From Pseudomonadota bacterium (GTDB taxonomy: Bacteria; Pseudomonadota; Gammaproteobacteria; Xanthomonadales; Xanthomonadaceae): DNA of 48,355 nucleotides. The notes beneath the pieces are model-generated. The model made no database searches, was not told the origin of the DNA, and saw only the letters and a list, made by a program, of their open reading frames with translations. The position numbers and the translations under genes are program-made. The stretch covers positions 1 through 48,355 of the forward strand of contig JAUMYP010000007.1 of NCBI GenBank assembly GCA_030528565.1, read 5' to 3'. Positions 19,920-28,358 of the stretch are shown piece after piece. Numbering within the stretch: the stretch's first letter is position 1; the number at the start of each line of letters is the position of its first letter.

Positions 19920-21749
19920 ATGTCCATTTCCAGCATAGAAACCCGTGCCGAGCCTGTGGCGCTTCCCCGCCCGGTCAGGCAATTCATCGTGCTCCTTGCC
20001 ATGCTGCAAGGCTTGCTACTGTATATCGCCGGATACGGTCGTGGCGCCGGCTGGTGGCCGTTCTCCGGGCTGGATGGCTGTGTGTACTGGTACACCCTGG
20101 TGTTGTCGGTGCCAACCGTGATGCTGCTCAGTGTGCGGCGGCTGGATGAGCGCCGCTTCTGGTGGCAGGCTGCAGGCGTGGCCGTGGTGTTTGCACTCTT
20201 GGCTGCCTGGGCAGGCTGGAGTGTTACGGGCAATGTAGGGATTACCCTCCATAAGGTGTTATGGCCGTTCAGCTTGGCAACGGCTGCGGCGCTGTTTGTG
20301 GCGCTGCCGTATTTGCAGAGCAGCCTGCGCTATGGCCGCTGGAATGCACGCTACCCAGACTTGTTCGAGCTGGCCTGGCAGAACGGTCTGACGCTGGCGC
20401 TGATGTTGCTGTTCATCGGCATTTGCTGGTTGCTGCTGTATCTGTGGGGTGGGCTGTTCGAACTTATCGGCATTGAATTTTTTGCCGAGCTGTTCCGTGA
20501 AAAGCCTTTTGTCTATCTGGCTACCGGGCTGATGGCCGGGCTTGGCATCCTGATTGGCCGCAGCCAGCAGCGCCCAGTGCAAATTGCCCGGCGGGTGCTG
20601 CTCGCCATCTTTACCGGTTTGTTGCCACTGGTGGCGCTGATTGCCCTGCTGTTTGTGCTGAGCCTGCCATTGACCGGACTGGAGCCGCTGTGGAATACCC
20701 GTTCGGCCGCCTTGATTCTGATGAGCCTGGTCGCGGTGATGGTGCTGTTTGTCAACGCCGTGTATCAGGATGGCCAGGGGGTGGTTCCCTACCCGCGTTG
20801 GCTGCGTTGGCTGGTGAATGCGGGCATCCTGACCCTGCCCTTGTTTTCCGGCCTGGCACTGTATGCATTGATGCTGCGCATTGGCCAATATGGCTGGACG
20901 CTGGAGCGCATTGCCGGAATGGTGGCTGCGGTGATTCTGGCCTGTCATGCGCTGGGCTATGCCATCGCCGTATTGTGGCCTGGGGCATGGCTTTCTGGCA
21001 TCCGCCGGGTGAATGTGGCGGTATCGCTGTTGGCCATCGTGCTGGCCGTGCTGTTCAACTCACCAGTGCTTGACCCGCATCGCATCTCTGTGAACAGCCA
21101 GCTTGCCCGGCTGGCCGCAGGCAAGGTGGAGAGCAAAGACTTCGACCTTAGGCATTTGCGTTTTTACAGTGGCCGGCAGGGCTGGCTGGCCGCGCAAGCC
21201 TTGCAGAAAGAGGCCGAAGCGCGGGGGGATACCGAGTTTGCAAAACGCATTGCCGAGGCCTTGCAATACTTAAGCCACTATCAAGCCAATAATGGCCCCA
21301 AGGTTGAGATGCTGAAAGATGTCGCCGCCTTGCGCGAGGTCATCCATTTGGCCGCTGGCAGCCCGGCTCCGGCCGATGACTGGTGGACGTATTTGCTGAG
21401 TGATAATTACCTGACCGGATGCAAGCAAATCGACAGCGATTGTGTGCTGTTGATACGTGATTTTGACCAGGACGGCCAGGCTGACCATCTGCTGTGTGAT
21501 GTTTTGGCCAAAAGGGCAGAGCTGCTGAGCTGCCAACTGTTTTCGCATCATGGCGGAAGCTGGCACCGTGAAGGGGAGCTATCGTTTTGGGAGGAACACC
21601 AAAATGGAAACAAAAAAGCCCTGTCAGATGCCCTGCGTCGTGGCGAAATCACGCTTTACCAGCCACGCTGGCCGATGATTGGCATCAATGGCCAGCGCTC
21701 CAGGGTTTTCGGCAAAAATGCGGACGCCTTCAAAGAAATGGAGCCGTGA
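19920..21749 (+). CDS. DUF4153 domain multi-pass membrane protein
   Basis: The 609-residue protein has about twelve hydrophobic segments in its first 400 residues, with YLWGGLFELIGIEFFAELF and VYLATGLMAGLGILIG typical of DUF4153. A soluble C-terminal domain of about 200 residues follows (ISVNSQLARLAAGKVESKDFDLRHLRFYSGRQGW). The function of the family is unknown. The open frame extends to 19854, but the start at 19920 lacks the non-hydrophobic extension and follows a GAGG sequence. A bidirectional terminator lies just after the gene. Confidence 0.85.
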   Translation: MSISSIETRAEPVALPRPVRQFIVLLAMLQGLLLYIAGYGRGAGWWPFSGLDGCVYWYTLVLSVPTVMLLSVRRLDERRFWWQAAGVAVVFALLAAWAGWSVTGNVGITLHKVLWPFSLATAAALFVALPYLQSSLRYGRWNARYPDLFELAWQNGLTLALMLLFIGICWLLLYLWGGLFELIGIEFFAELFREKPFVYLATGLMAGLGILIGRSQQRPVQIARRVLLAIFTGLLPLVALIALLFVLSLPLTGLEPLWNTRSAALILMSLVAVMVLFVNAVYQDGQGVVPYPRWLRWLVNAGILTLPLFSGLALYALMLRIGQYGWTLERIAGMVAAVILACHALGYAIAVLWPGAWLSGIRRVNVAVSLLAIVLAVLFNSPVLDPHRISVNSQLARLAAGKVESKDFDLRHLRFYSGRQGWLAAQALQKEAEARGDTEFAKRIAEALQYLSHYQANNGPKVEMLKDVAALREVIHLAAGSPAPADDWWTYLLSDNYLTGCKQIDSDCVLLIRDFDQDGQADHLLCDVLAKRAELLSCQLFSHHGGSWHREGELSFWEEHQNGNKKALSDALRRGEITLYQPRWPMIGINGQRSRVFGKNADAFKEMEP

Positions 21750-21770
21750 TTTTCACGGCGGGTGAAACGA

Positions 21771-21797
21771 AAAAGCGCAGGCCAGACCTGCGCTTTT
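21771..21797. terminator. Bidirectional intrinsic terminator between the DUF4153 gene and speE
   Basis: An 11-bp perfect stem, AAAAGCGCAGG (21771-21781) and CCTGCGCTTTT (21787-21797), encloses a 5-base loop. The A and T runs at the stem ends give a U-tract in either direction. It separates two convergent genes. Confidence 0.85.
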
Positions 21798-21830
21798 CGC
21801 TTTCGTACTTCGCAATTTTGTCGCGTGTGC

Positions 21831-22685
21831 TTATTTCTTCAATGCCGCGGCCACAAATGGCGGCAGCTGCTGTGCGCCCGCATGGATTTCGGCGCTGTAA
21901 TAGCGCGTGTCGAAGCCCTTGGCCGCAGCATCCTGTTTGCGGAATGCAAAATCGGCATCGGCGGCTTTGCGCGCCATGGTTACGCTCCACCAGCCGGTCG
22001 GGTAGCAGGGCTGTGGGAACGGCAGGGTCTGGAATGACTGGAAACCGGCCTTGCGCATTTCATCGCGCATCTGCTTGATAAGGTCAAGCAGCACCAGCGG
22101 CGATTCGCTTTGCTGCACCAGAATGCCGTCGGGTTTGAGCGCGCGTGCGCAATCGGCAAAGAACGCGGCATTGAACAGCCCTTCTGCCGGGCCGACCGGG
22201 TCGGTGGAATCGACAATCACGATATCGACGCTGCCTTCCGGGCAGTTCTTCATATAGGCCAGACCATCATCGAACAGGATTTCGGCGCGCGGGTCGGCAT
22301 TGGATTCGCACAGCTCGGGGAAGTATTTTTCCGCCATGCGCGTGACTTGCTCGTCGATATCGCACTGGGTGACTTTTTCAACGCCCGGGTGCTTCAGCAC
22401 TTCGCGCAGCGTGCCGCAGTCGCCACCGCCGATAATCACCACGCGCTTGGGAGCGGCGTGGGTGAACAGCACCGGGTGGGCAATCATCTCGTGATAGAGG
22501 AAATTGTCGCGCGCAGTCAGCATCATCGCACCGTCAATCAGCATCAGATTGCCCCAGTCGGTCGATTCGTAAATCTCGATTTTCTGGAACGGCGATTGCA
22601 CCTCGTCCAGCTTGCGGGTGATGCGATAGCCGATGGATGAGCCGGCCGGCTCAAAGTTTTCGTACAGCCATTCCTGCTGGGACAT
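21831..22685 (-). CDS. speE: Spermidine synthase (polyamine aminopropyltransferase)
   Basis: The 284-residue enzyme transfers aminopropyl groups from decarboxylated S-adenosylmethionine to putrescine. Signature parts are IGYRITRKLDEVQSPFQKIEIYES, the VVIIGGGDCGTLREVLKH nucleotide-binding loop (GGGDGG is usual; here the loop reads GGGDCG), the catalytic-loop segment VDSTDPVGPAEGLF, and PFPQPCYPTGWWS near the end. The start at 22685 gives the usual N-terminus; the frame extends to 22820 without support. Confidence 0.95.
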   Translation of the reverse strand: MSQQEWLYENFEPAGSSIGYRITRKLDEVQSPFQKIEIYESTDWGNLMLIDGAMMLTARDNFLYHEMIAHPVLFTHAAPKRVVIIGGGDCGTLREVLKHPGVEKVTQCDIDEQVTRMAEKYFPELCESNADPRAEILFDDGLAYMKNCPEGSVDIVIVDSTDPVGPAEGLFNAAFFADCARALKPDGILVQQSESPLVLLDLIKQMRDEMRKAGFQSFQTLPFPQPCYPTGWWSVTMARKAADADFAFRKQDAAAKGFDTRYYSAEIHAGAQQLPPFVAAALKK

Positions 22686-22818
22686 GGGGTGTTCTCGTAT
22701 GGATGGGTGGGCGCGAATTGTAGCGTTTGCCGCTGAACATGCATGCAAACATGGCGTGATGCAGATGGCATGAAATATCGCTGTTATTGTGGAGGCCCGG
22801 ATTTTGAGCGGAAATGCC

Positions 22819-23235
22819 ATGATGGAGTTTTATCCACAAGTCAAAACCGTGCATGTGCATCTGGTGATGCTCTCGGGCTTGCTGTTTTTTATCCGCGGCG
22901 GTGCGGCGGCACTCTGGGATGCAAACTGGCCGCGTCATGTGTTGCTGCGCTACGCCAGCTACAGCATTGATAGCTGTTTGCTGGCGGCGGCTGTCATGTT
23001 GCTGGTGGCCTTGCATCGCTCCGGTGCGGTGGCTGCGGGCTTTTTTGCCAATGGCTGGCTTGTAGTGAAGTTGTTGCTGCTGGTGTTGTACGTCGTGCTT
23101 GGCATCTTTGCCATGCGCGCCAAATTCAAGCGTATAGGCCGGGTGACCTGTTACATGGCGGCACTGCTGGTGTTTGCCTTTATGTACACAGTGGCTCGAC
23201 TGCACCATCCGCTGGGTGTGCTGCTGTATTTGTAA
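22819..23235 (+). CDS. SirB-family membrane protein
   Basis: The 138-residue protein has four hydrophobic segments with FYPQVKTVHVHLVMLSGLLFFIRG at the start, the typical beginning of SirB2-like proteins, and ends in LLVFAFMYTVARLHHPLG. The molecular role of the family is not known. Two ATGs lie side by side at 22819 and 22822. Its last 56 bases overlap the 3' end of the convergent regulator-kinase gene. Confidence 0.85.
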   Translation: MMEFYPQVKTVHVHLVMLSGLLFFIRGGAAALWDANWPRHVLLRYASYSIDSCLLAAAVMLLVALHRSGAVAAGFFANGWLVVKLLLLVLYVVLGIFAMRAKFKRIGRVTCYMAALLVFAFMYTVARLHHPLGVLLYL

Positions 23236-24328
23236 TATGCGTTTCGGGCAGTTCAATCACAAAACGTGCGCCGCCGCCTTCGCGGTCTTCGTAGAACAGC
23301 TGGCCGCCTGCGGTGGCGATGATTTGTCGCGCCAGTGCCAGGCCAAGGCCGGATGAGAGGCCATTGGCCGGGTCGTCTTCGGAAAGCCGGGTGAAGGGTT
23401 TGAACAGTTCGCGTTGCCGCGCTGCGGGGATGCCCGGGCCGCGGTCTTGCACCACCAGTTGCCAGAAGCCGGAGGCGCCGGCGCGCACCCATAGCTCCAG
23501 CTCGCCACCGCTGGCGGCGTATTTGCTGGCATTGGTCACCAGGTTTTCCGCGACCTGGCGCAGCACCTTCGGCGCGATGGCCACCATGGCGGCCTGCTCC
23601 GGCAGGCGGGTGCTGACAGCAATGCCACGGGCTTCCAGTTGCAGGGCATAGCGCCCAAGCAGCCAGTCCACGACTTCATGCAGTGATGCCTGCTGTTGCT
23701 GCGTTGTGTCCGGGGGCCGGGATTGCGATTCCAGATAGCTCTTGATGTAGCCCAGTGCGTCCAGTGTGGCTTCGTGGATGATTTTTTGATAGCGCGCCTT
23801 GCGCTCGGCCCCCACACCGGGAAGCATCAGCATTTCACTGGCAAACAGGACGCTGGTCAGCGGGTTTTTCAAATCGTGTGCGACCAGGTTGACCAGGTTC
23901 TGGCGTTCCGTGGCTACCCGCTCCAGCCGGTCACGGGTCAGCTTCAATACCAGATGCGCATTGACGCGGGCGAGCAGTTCTTCGGCCAGGAAAGGCTTGG
24001 TGACGTAATCCACCACGCCGCTTTCAAAGGCGCGCAACAGCAGTTCCTGGTCTTGGGCGGCGGTGAGAAAAATGGCCGGGATGGCGGCCAGCTTCGGGTC
24101 CTGCCGGATTTGCTGCAACAGCTCAAAACCGTCCATGCCCGGCATCATCATGTCCAGCAGAATCAAATCCGGGGGATGCGCAAGACATCCGGCCAGGGCA
24201 TCCTCACCACGGGTTGCGCTGCTGACCTCATGCCCCTGGCGCTCCAGTAGCCGGGTGACCACCCGCAGGCTGGCCGGCTGGTCGTCAACCAGAAGAATGC
24301 GGCCTGTGGTAGTGGTGAGGTTGGGCAA
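23180..24328 (-). CDS. Response regulator-histidine kinase hybrid
   Basis: The 382-residue soluble protein carries an N-terminal receiver (about 10-125) with Asp59 in LILLDMMMPGMDGF and Lys111 in TKPF. A kinase core follows, with His151 in LVAHDLKNPLTSV and the ATP-binding motifs NLVTNASKYA, DRGPGIP and GLSSGLGLALARQI. It lacks a sensor domain, so it probably receives its phosphate or signal from another protein. The first codon appears to be TTG at 24328, with GAGG 5 bases before; the next in-frame ATG is at residue 60, inside the receiver. It overlaps the convergent SirB-like gene by 56 bases. Confidence 0.88.
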   Translation of the reverse strand: MPNLTTTTGRILLVDDQPASLRVVTRLLERQGHEVSSATRGEDALAGCLAHPPDLILLDMMMPGMDGFELLQQIRQDPKLAAIPAIFLTAAQDQELLLRAFESGVVDYVTKPFLAEELLARVNAHLVLKLTRDRLERVATERQNLVNLVAHDLKNPLTSVLFASEMLMLPGVGAERKARYQKIIHEATLDALGYIKSYLESQSRPPDTTQQQQASLHEVVDWLLGRYALQLEARGIAVSTRLPEQAAMVAIAPKVLRQVAENLVTNASKYAASGGELELWVRAGASGFWQLVVQDRGPGIPAARQRELFKPFTRLSEDDPANGLSSGLGLALARQIIATAGGQLFYEDREGGGARFVIELPETHITNTAAHPADGAVEPLCT

Positions 24329-24433
24329 ACAGACCTCGTGGGGAAGGGCAACCGTTGCTGGCGCAGATTATAGGCATGCGGCTGCCGATGTCATTGCTTT
24401 GGCTTTGTTTTTCCGCCCCCGGAAACTTCACTA

Positions 24434-24702
24434 AGAGCCTGTTCAAGGTCTCTTCTTGGCATCCGTTGCTTCGCAAAGGCGGCAGATGCAAGGCGCAAAG
24501 CGCAGGCGGGCTGGTGGCCCGGCGAGCATTTGCAACAGCGCAGATGCCGCCTTTGCGGTGCAACCCATTGGGCAAGGCAGCCCATGCACAGGGGCTTTGT
24601 TGCACACCTTGCCAAGACAGCCAGTCTTGGCGGCGGCGTGCGTCTTGCCCCTGCACATGGGATGCACTTGCGGGTACCGAGAAGAGACCTTGAACAGGCT
24701 CT
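24434..24702. mobile_element. 269-bp MITE-like element with 23-bp perfect terminal inverted repeats
   Basis: The left end (24434-24456, AGAGCCTGTTCA...) and the right end (24680-24702, ...TGAACAGGCTCT) are exact reverse complements over 23 bases. Inside are nested inverted repeats: CGCAAAGGCGGCA near 24471 with TGCCGCCTTTGCG near 24544, and GCCAAGAC / GTCTTGGC around 24611-24631. No transposase is encoded. No clear target-site duplication is seen (flanks TTCACTA and AAAATCC). A 56-bp truncated copy is at 8982-9037. The element fills most of the 387-bp gap between two divergent genes and ends 13 bases before the start of the efflux operon. Confidence 0.8.
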
Positions 24703-24715
24703 AAAATCCGCAGTC

Positions 24716-26137
24716 ATGTGCTTGAGTCGTTTTTCCTTGCTGATGAGAACTGCGTGCCATTGGCTGGCAGGTGTGTTGCTGGTCGCACAGCCGTTGTATG
24801 CGCAAGCCCCGCCGCAGCCGCTGGATTTTGCCGCTGCGCGCAGCCTGATGCAGCAGCAGGCGCCGAAACTGGCAGCCAGCGAGGCAGCACTGGAGAGCCG
24901 TCGCCTGCAAGCGCAGGCACTGCGCAATCTGGGCGCGCCCAGCGTCCATCTGTCGTTGCAGGCAGGCCGTTATCACCTGCATTCGGAACTGGATACCGGC
25001 AGCCTGCAACAGGGGATTGCCGATGGCCTCGGCGGCGCGCTGCCGATAGCTCCGCCGCTGGTGCCGCGCTTGCCTGGGGCGCTGGAGGTCGAGCGCGAAA
25101 AAAACTTTCATGGCCGCAGTCTGACGGCCATCTGGCCGTTGTACACCGGCGGCCTGCTACAGGCGGCCAAGGCGCTTTCGGCGGCAAAACGCGATGAGGC
25201 GCAGGCCGATGTCCGGCACACGGCGGCGGAGCTGGACAGTCTGCTGGTGCAGCGTTATTTCGGCGTGCAACTGGCGCGGCAGGCGGCGGCCTTGCGCGCC
25301 GAAGCCTTGCGCGCCATTGCCGGGCATGACCATGCCGCACAGCGGATGATGGAAGAAGGGCTGATTGCCAGGGTAGAGCGCCTGCAAGCGCAAGTGGCGC
25401 TGGAGTCGGCCCGGCGCGAGGCATTGAAAGCGCAAAGCGATGCGGAGCTGGCCGAGATGGCGCTGCAACGGCTGTTGCAGCAAGAGCAGCCACTGCAACT
25501 TGCGACGCCATTGTTTGTCGATACCCGACCCCTGCCGCCGCTGGCCGAGTTTCAGGCATTGGCTGCCGCGCATCATCCCGGCCTGGAAAAAGCCAATGCA
25601 CTGGCGGCGCAGGCCGAGCAGTTGCGTGCAGTTTCGGCTTCACGGCTGAAGCCGGTGGTGGCGCTTTATGGCAGCCGCCAACTGCAAAGCGGCAGCCGTG
25701 CCAACTGGGTGCTGGGAGTGCAGGCCAGCTGGACGCTGTTTTCGCCGATAGACCGGCGGCAGATGCTGGCTGCGAACCAGCAGCGGCTATTGCAGGCGGA
25801 ATACAGCCAGCATGAGGCGCGTGAAAACATCGCGCTTTGGGTGGAGAAAAACTGGCGTAGCGTGGAGGATGCCCGGCAGCAGTATCTGGCCAGCCTGCCT
25901 GCGGTGAGCCTGGCCGAAGAAGTGGCGCGGCTGCATCAGGCCGGATTGCGCGAAGGCAGCAGTACCGCCAGCGAATTGATGGATGCGCAGACCCAGTTGA
26001 GCAAAGCACGAACCGAAAGCGCACGCATTGCGCATGACTATGTACTGGCGCTGGCGGCCTTGCTGGAAAGCGCCGGGGTGCCGGAGCAATTCCTGCATTA
26101 CGCACAACGAGCCGATGTGCGCATCGCCCATGAATAA
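24716..26137 (+). CDS. TolC-family outer-membrane efflux protein
   Basis: The 473-residue protein has a signal peptide (RTACHWLAGVLLVAQPLYAQA) and two outer-membrane-efflux-protein repeats rich in long alpha-helices (LMQQQAPKLAASEAALESRR, VALESARREALKAQSDAEL, GLREGSSTASELMDAQTQL). It would form the outer-membrane duct of the transporter encoded by the next three genes. The start is ATG 24716 or ATG 24743. The frame continues upstream into the repeat element, which cannot be coding. The promoter must lie in or beyond that element. Confidence 0.9.
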   Translation: MCLSRFSLLMRTACHWLAGVLLVAQPLYAQAPPQPLDFAAARSLMQQQAPKLAASEAALESRRLQAQALRNLGAPSVHLSLQAGRYHLHSELDTGSLQQGIADGLGGALPIAPPLVPRLPGALEVEREKNFHGRSLTAIWPLYTGGLLQAAKALSAAKRDEAQADVRHTAAELDSLLVQRYFGVQLARQAAALRAEALRAIAGHDHAAQRMMEEGLIARVERLQAQVALESARREALKAQSDAELAEMALQRLLQQEQPLQLATPLFVDTRPLPPLAEFQALAAAHHPGLEKANALAAQAEQLRAVSASRLKPVVALYGSRQLQSGSRANWVLGVQASWTLFSPIDRRQMLAANQQRLLQAEYSQHEARENIALWVEKNWRSVEDARQQYLASLPAVSLAEEVARLHQAGLREGSSTASELMDAQTQLSKARTESARIAHDYVLALAALLESAGVPEQFLHYAQRADVRIAHE

Positions 26138-26149
26138 CCGGAGACTGTA

Positions 26150-27148
26150 ATGACGGCTGCATCCGCCCCTTCTTCTTCCCGCCGTCGGCGGGTGATTGTC
26201 GCTGCGCTGCTGTTGCTGGGCATCCTCGGCTATGGCCTCTGGCGCAGTACAAAACCTGAAATCGTGATTCTGCAAGGGCAGATGGAAGCCGAGGAAATCG
26301 ACATCGCGCCGAAAATCAGCGGCCGGGTGGCCGAGGTGCTGGTGCAGGAGGGGCAGCAGGTCAGCCCCGGAACGCCGCTGCTGCGTATCGACAGCCCGGA
26401 GCTGGAAGCCAAATTGGCACAGGCCGAGGCGGCGCATGGTGCCGCGCTTGCCGTGGCGGAAAAAGCCGAACACGGCGCGCGTCCGCAGGAAGTGGAAATG
26501 GCGCGCGCCAATGCACGGCGGGCTCAAGCCGCAGCCGAGCTTGCGCAAAAAAGCTGGCAGCGGGTGGCAAGGCTGGCCGATGAAGGGCTGCTTTCGGCAC
26601 AAAAACGCGATGAGGCGCTGGCCAATTATCAGGCTGCGCGTGACCAGGCGCAGGCCGCACAGGCACAGTATTCGATGGCGCGCGCAGGCAGCCGCAGCGA
26701 AGACCGCAAAGCCGCCAATGCACAGGCGGCGCAGGTGGCGGCGGTGGTGCGTGAGGCAGAAGTGGCGCGCGCCGAATCGCAGTTGCAAAGCCCGGTGGCT
26801 GGGCAGGTGGCCAAGGTGCTGGCCAGGCGTGGCGAAATCAACCCGCAGGGCGTACCGGCGGTGACGGTGGTGGACCTGTCGCAGCAGTGGCTGGTGCTCC
26901 ATGTGCGTGAAACGCAGCTGTCGCAGTTTGCCATTGGCGCGCATTTTTATGGCCGGATTCCGGCGCTGCCCGAGCAGGGCAAGCTGCGTTTTACCGTTTT
27001 TCAAAGCCAGGTGCTGCCGGATTTTGCTACCTGGCGCGCAACCCGCAGCGACCGCGGCTTTGATGTGCGCAGCTTTGAAATCAAGGCGCGCCCGGATGCG
27101 CCCATCCCCGGCATGCGTCCTGGCATGAGCGTCCTGGTTGAGCTTTGA
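26150..27148 (+). CDS. HlyD-family membrane fusion (periplasmic adaptor) protein
   Basis: The 332-residue protein has an N-terminal membrane anchor (about 13-30), a split lipoyl domain (EIDIAPKISGRVAEVLVQEGQQVSPGTPLLRID near the start and LQSPVAGQVAKVLARRGEINPQG later), and a central alpha-helical hairpin of about 120 residues. The end is a beta-barrel domain with FEIKARPDAPIPGMRPGMSVLVEL. It links the inner-membrane ABC-2 proteins to the TolC-like channel. It starts 12 bases after the TolC-family stop. It most resembles YbhG/YhiI-type adaptors. Confidence 0.92.
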   Translation: MTAASAPSSSRRRRVIVAALLLLGILGYGLWRSTKPEIVILQGQMEAEEIDIAPKISGRVAEVLVQEGQQVSPGTPLLRIDSPELEAKLAQAEAAHGAALAVAEKAEHGARPQEVEMARANARRAQAAAELAQKSWQRVARLADEGLLSAQKRDEALANYQAARDQAQAAQAQYSMARAGSRSEDRKAANAQAAQVAAVVREAEVARAESQLQSPVAGQVAKVLARRGEINPQGVPAVTVVDLSQQWLVLHVRETQLSQFAIGAHFYGRIPALPEQGKLRFTVFQSQVLPDFATWRATRSDRGFDVRSFEIKARPDAPIPGMRPGMSVLVEL

Positions 27149-27149
27149 G

Positions 27150-28358
27150 ATGTCGGCTGCCGCGCCCGGATTGCTAGCGGTTTTCCGCCGTGCGGCGGCG
27201 CTGGAAGCACGGCAGCTGCGGCAGCGCCCGCGCGAGTGGGCGATGTTTTCCTGGCTGCCGGCGCTGATATTGCTGCTGGTGATGTGGATGTTTTCTGCCG
27301 GACTGCCTGGCCCGATGCCGCTGGCGGTGCTGGATTTGGATGGCAGCCTGCTTTCAAGACAGCTACTGCGGATGCTGGATGAAAGCCCGGGGCTTGCGGT
27401 AAGCCAGCAGCCCCTGGATGCGGCAGAAGCCGAGGTGCAGATAAAAAGCGGCGCGGTTGCGGCGCTGCTGGTGATTCCGGCGGATTTCTCCCGCAATCTC
27501 AAGCGCGGCAAGGACAGTGAGCTGGAGCTTTTGCATAACGCGCAATGGAATGCCTATTCCGGCCTGTTGCAACGCGATGTGCGCATGGCAAGCGCCACGC
27601 TTTCTGCCGGGATTGAGCTGCGCACCCGGGAGAAATTGGGGCAAAGTCCGGCCACGGCGCGTGCCCGCTTCAATCCCTTGCAAAGCCGGATGTACAGCCT
27701 GTTCAATACCGCTGGCAATTACCGGCAGTTTCTGGGCAACAGCCTGATGCCCGCCTTGCTGTTCATCCTGGCGATGACTGCCGGTGCCTGGAGCCTTGGC
27801 CGCAAATTGCGTGATGCCAGTCTGGGCGAGTGGTGGCAGGCCAGTGGTGCGGTAGCCGGTCACTCCGGCCAGCGCCTTGCCGCCATTGGCGGCTGCCTGT
27901 TGTGGCCGTGGCTGGGATTGTCGGCCAATGCCCTGCTGGCGCTTGGGCTGATGGCCAGCAGCGTGGATGCAGTGCTTTCCAGCTGGCTATGGCTGGCTGC
28001 ACTGCTGCTGGCCTTTGTCAGCCTGTCGCTGCTGCTTGGGGCGCTGCTGGCATTGCTGACCCTGTCTTTGCGCATGGCGTTGTCGATGACCGGCTTTATC
28101 ACCGCGCCCGCCTATGCTTTCTCAGGCGTGGTCTTTCCGCTGCTGGCGATGCCCGAAGGCGCGCGGCTATGGGCCAATGCCCTGCCGCTGACGCATTATT
28201 TGCACGCCCAGGTGCGGCTGCTGGAGATGCAGGCAGGCGGGGCGGATGTGCTGCCGGTCTTGCTGGTTTTCATCACGTTCATCGCGGTGTTGCTGTGGCT
28301 GGCGGGGCTGCTGCTTGGCCGTGCGCTGCGCCTGCCGCAGCGTTGGGGGGCACGATGA
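27150..28358 (+). CDS. ABC-2 type transporter permease (first)
   Basis: The 402-residue protein has one N-terminal membrane segment (about 33-55), a large periplasmic domain (LAVLDLDGSLLSRQLLRML and following), and five or six membrane segments from about residue 195 on, the layout of PF12698-type ABC-2 permeases such as YbhS/YbhR. ATG 27150 lies one base after the HlyD stop; a TTG at 27138 is an alternative start. Its stop overlaps the next start by 4 bases. Confidence 0.88.
   Translation: MSAAAPGLLAVFRRAAALEARQLRQRPREWAMFSWLPALILLLVMWMFSAGLPGPMPLAVLDLDGSLLSRQLLRMLDESPGLAVSQQPLDAAEAEVQIKSGAVAALLVIPADFSRNLKRGKDSELELLHNAQWNAYSGLLQRDVRMASATLSAGIELRTREKLGQSPATARARFNPLQSRMYSLFNTAGNYRQFLGNSLMPALLFILAMTAGAWSLGRKLRDASLGEWWQASGAVAGHSGQRLAAIGGCLLWPWLGLSANALLALGLMASSVDAVLSSWLWLAALLLAFVSLSLLLGALLALLTLSLRMALSMTGFITAPAYAFSGVVFPLLAMPEGARLWANALPLTHYLHAQVRLLEMQAGGADVLPVLLVFITFIAVLLWLAGLLLGRALRLPQRWGAR

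Noticed and set aside
24434-24702. Insertion sequence with transposase
   Set aside because: The 269-bp element has no reading frame that could encode a transposase; frames crossing it are translations of the repeats.
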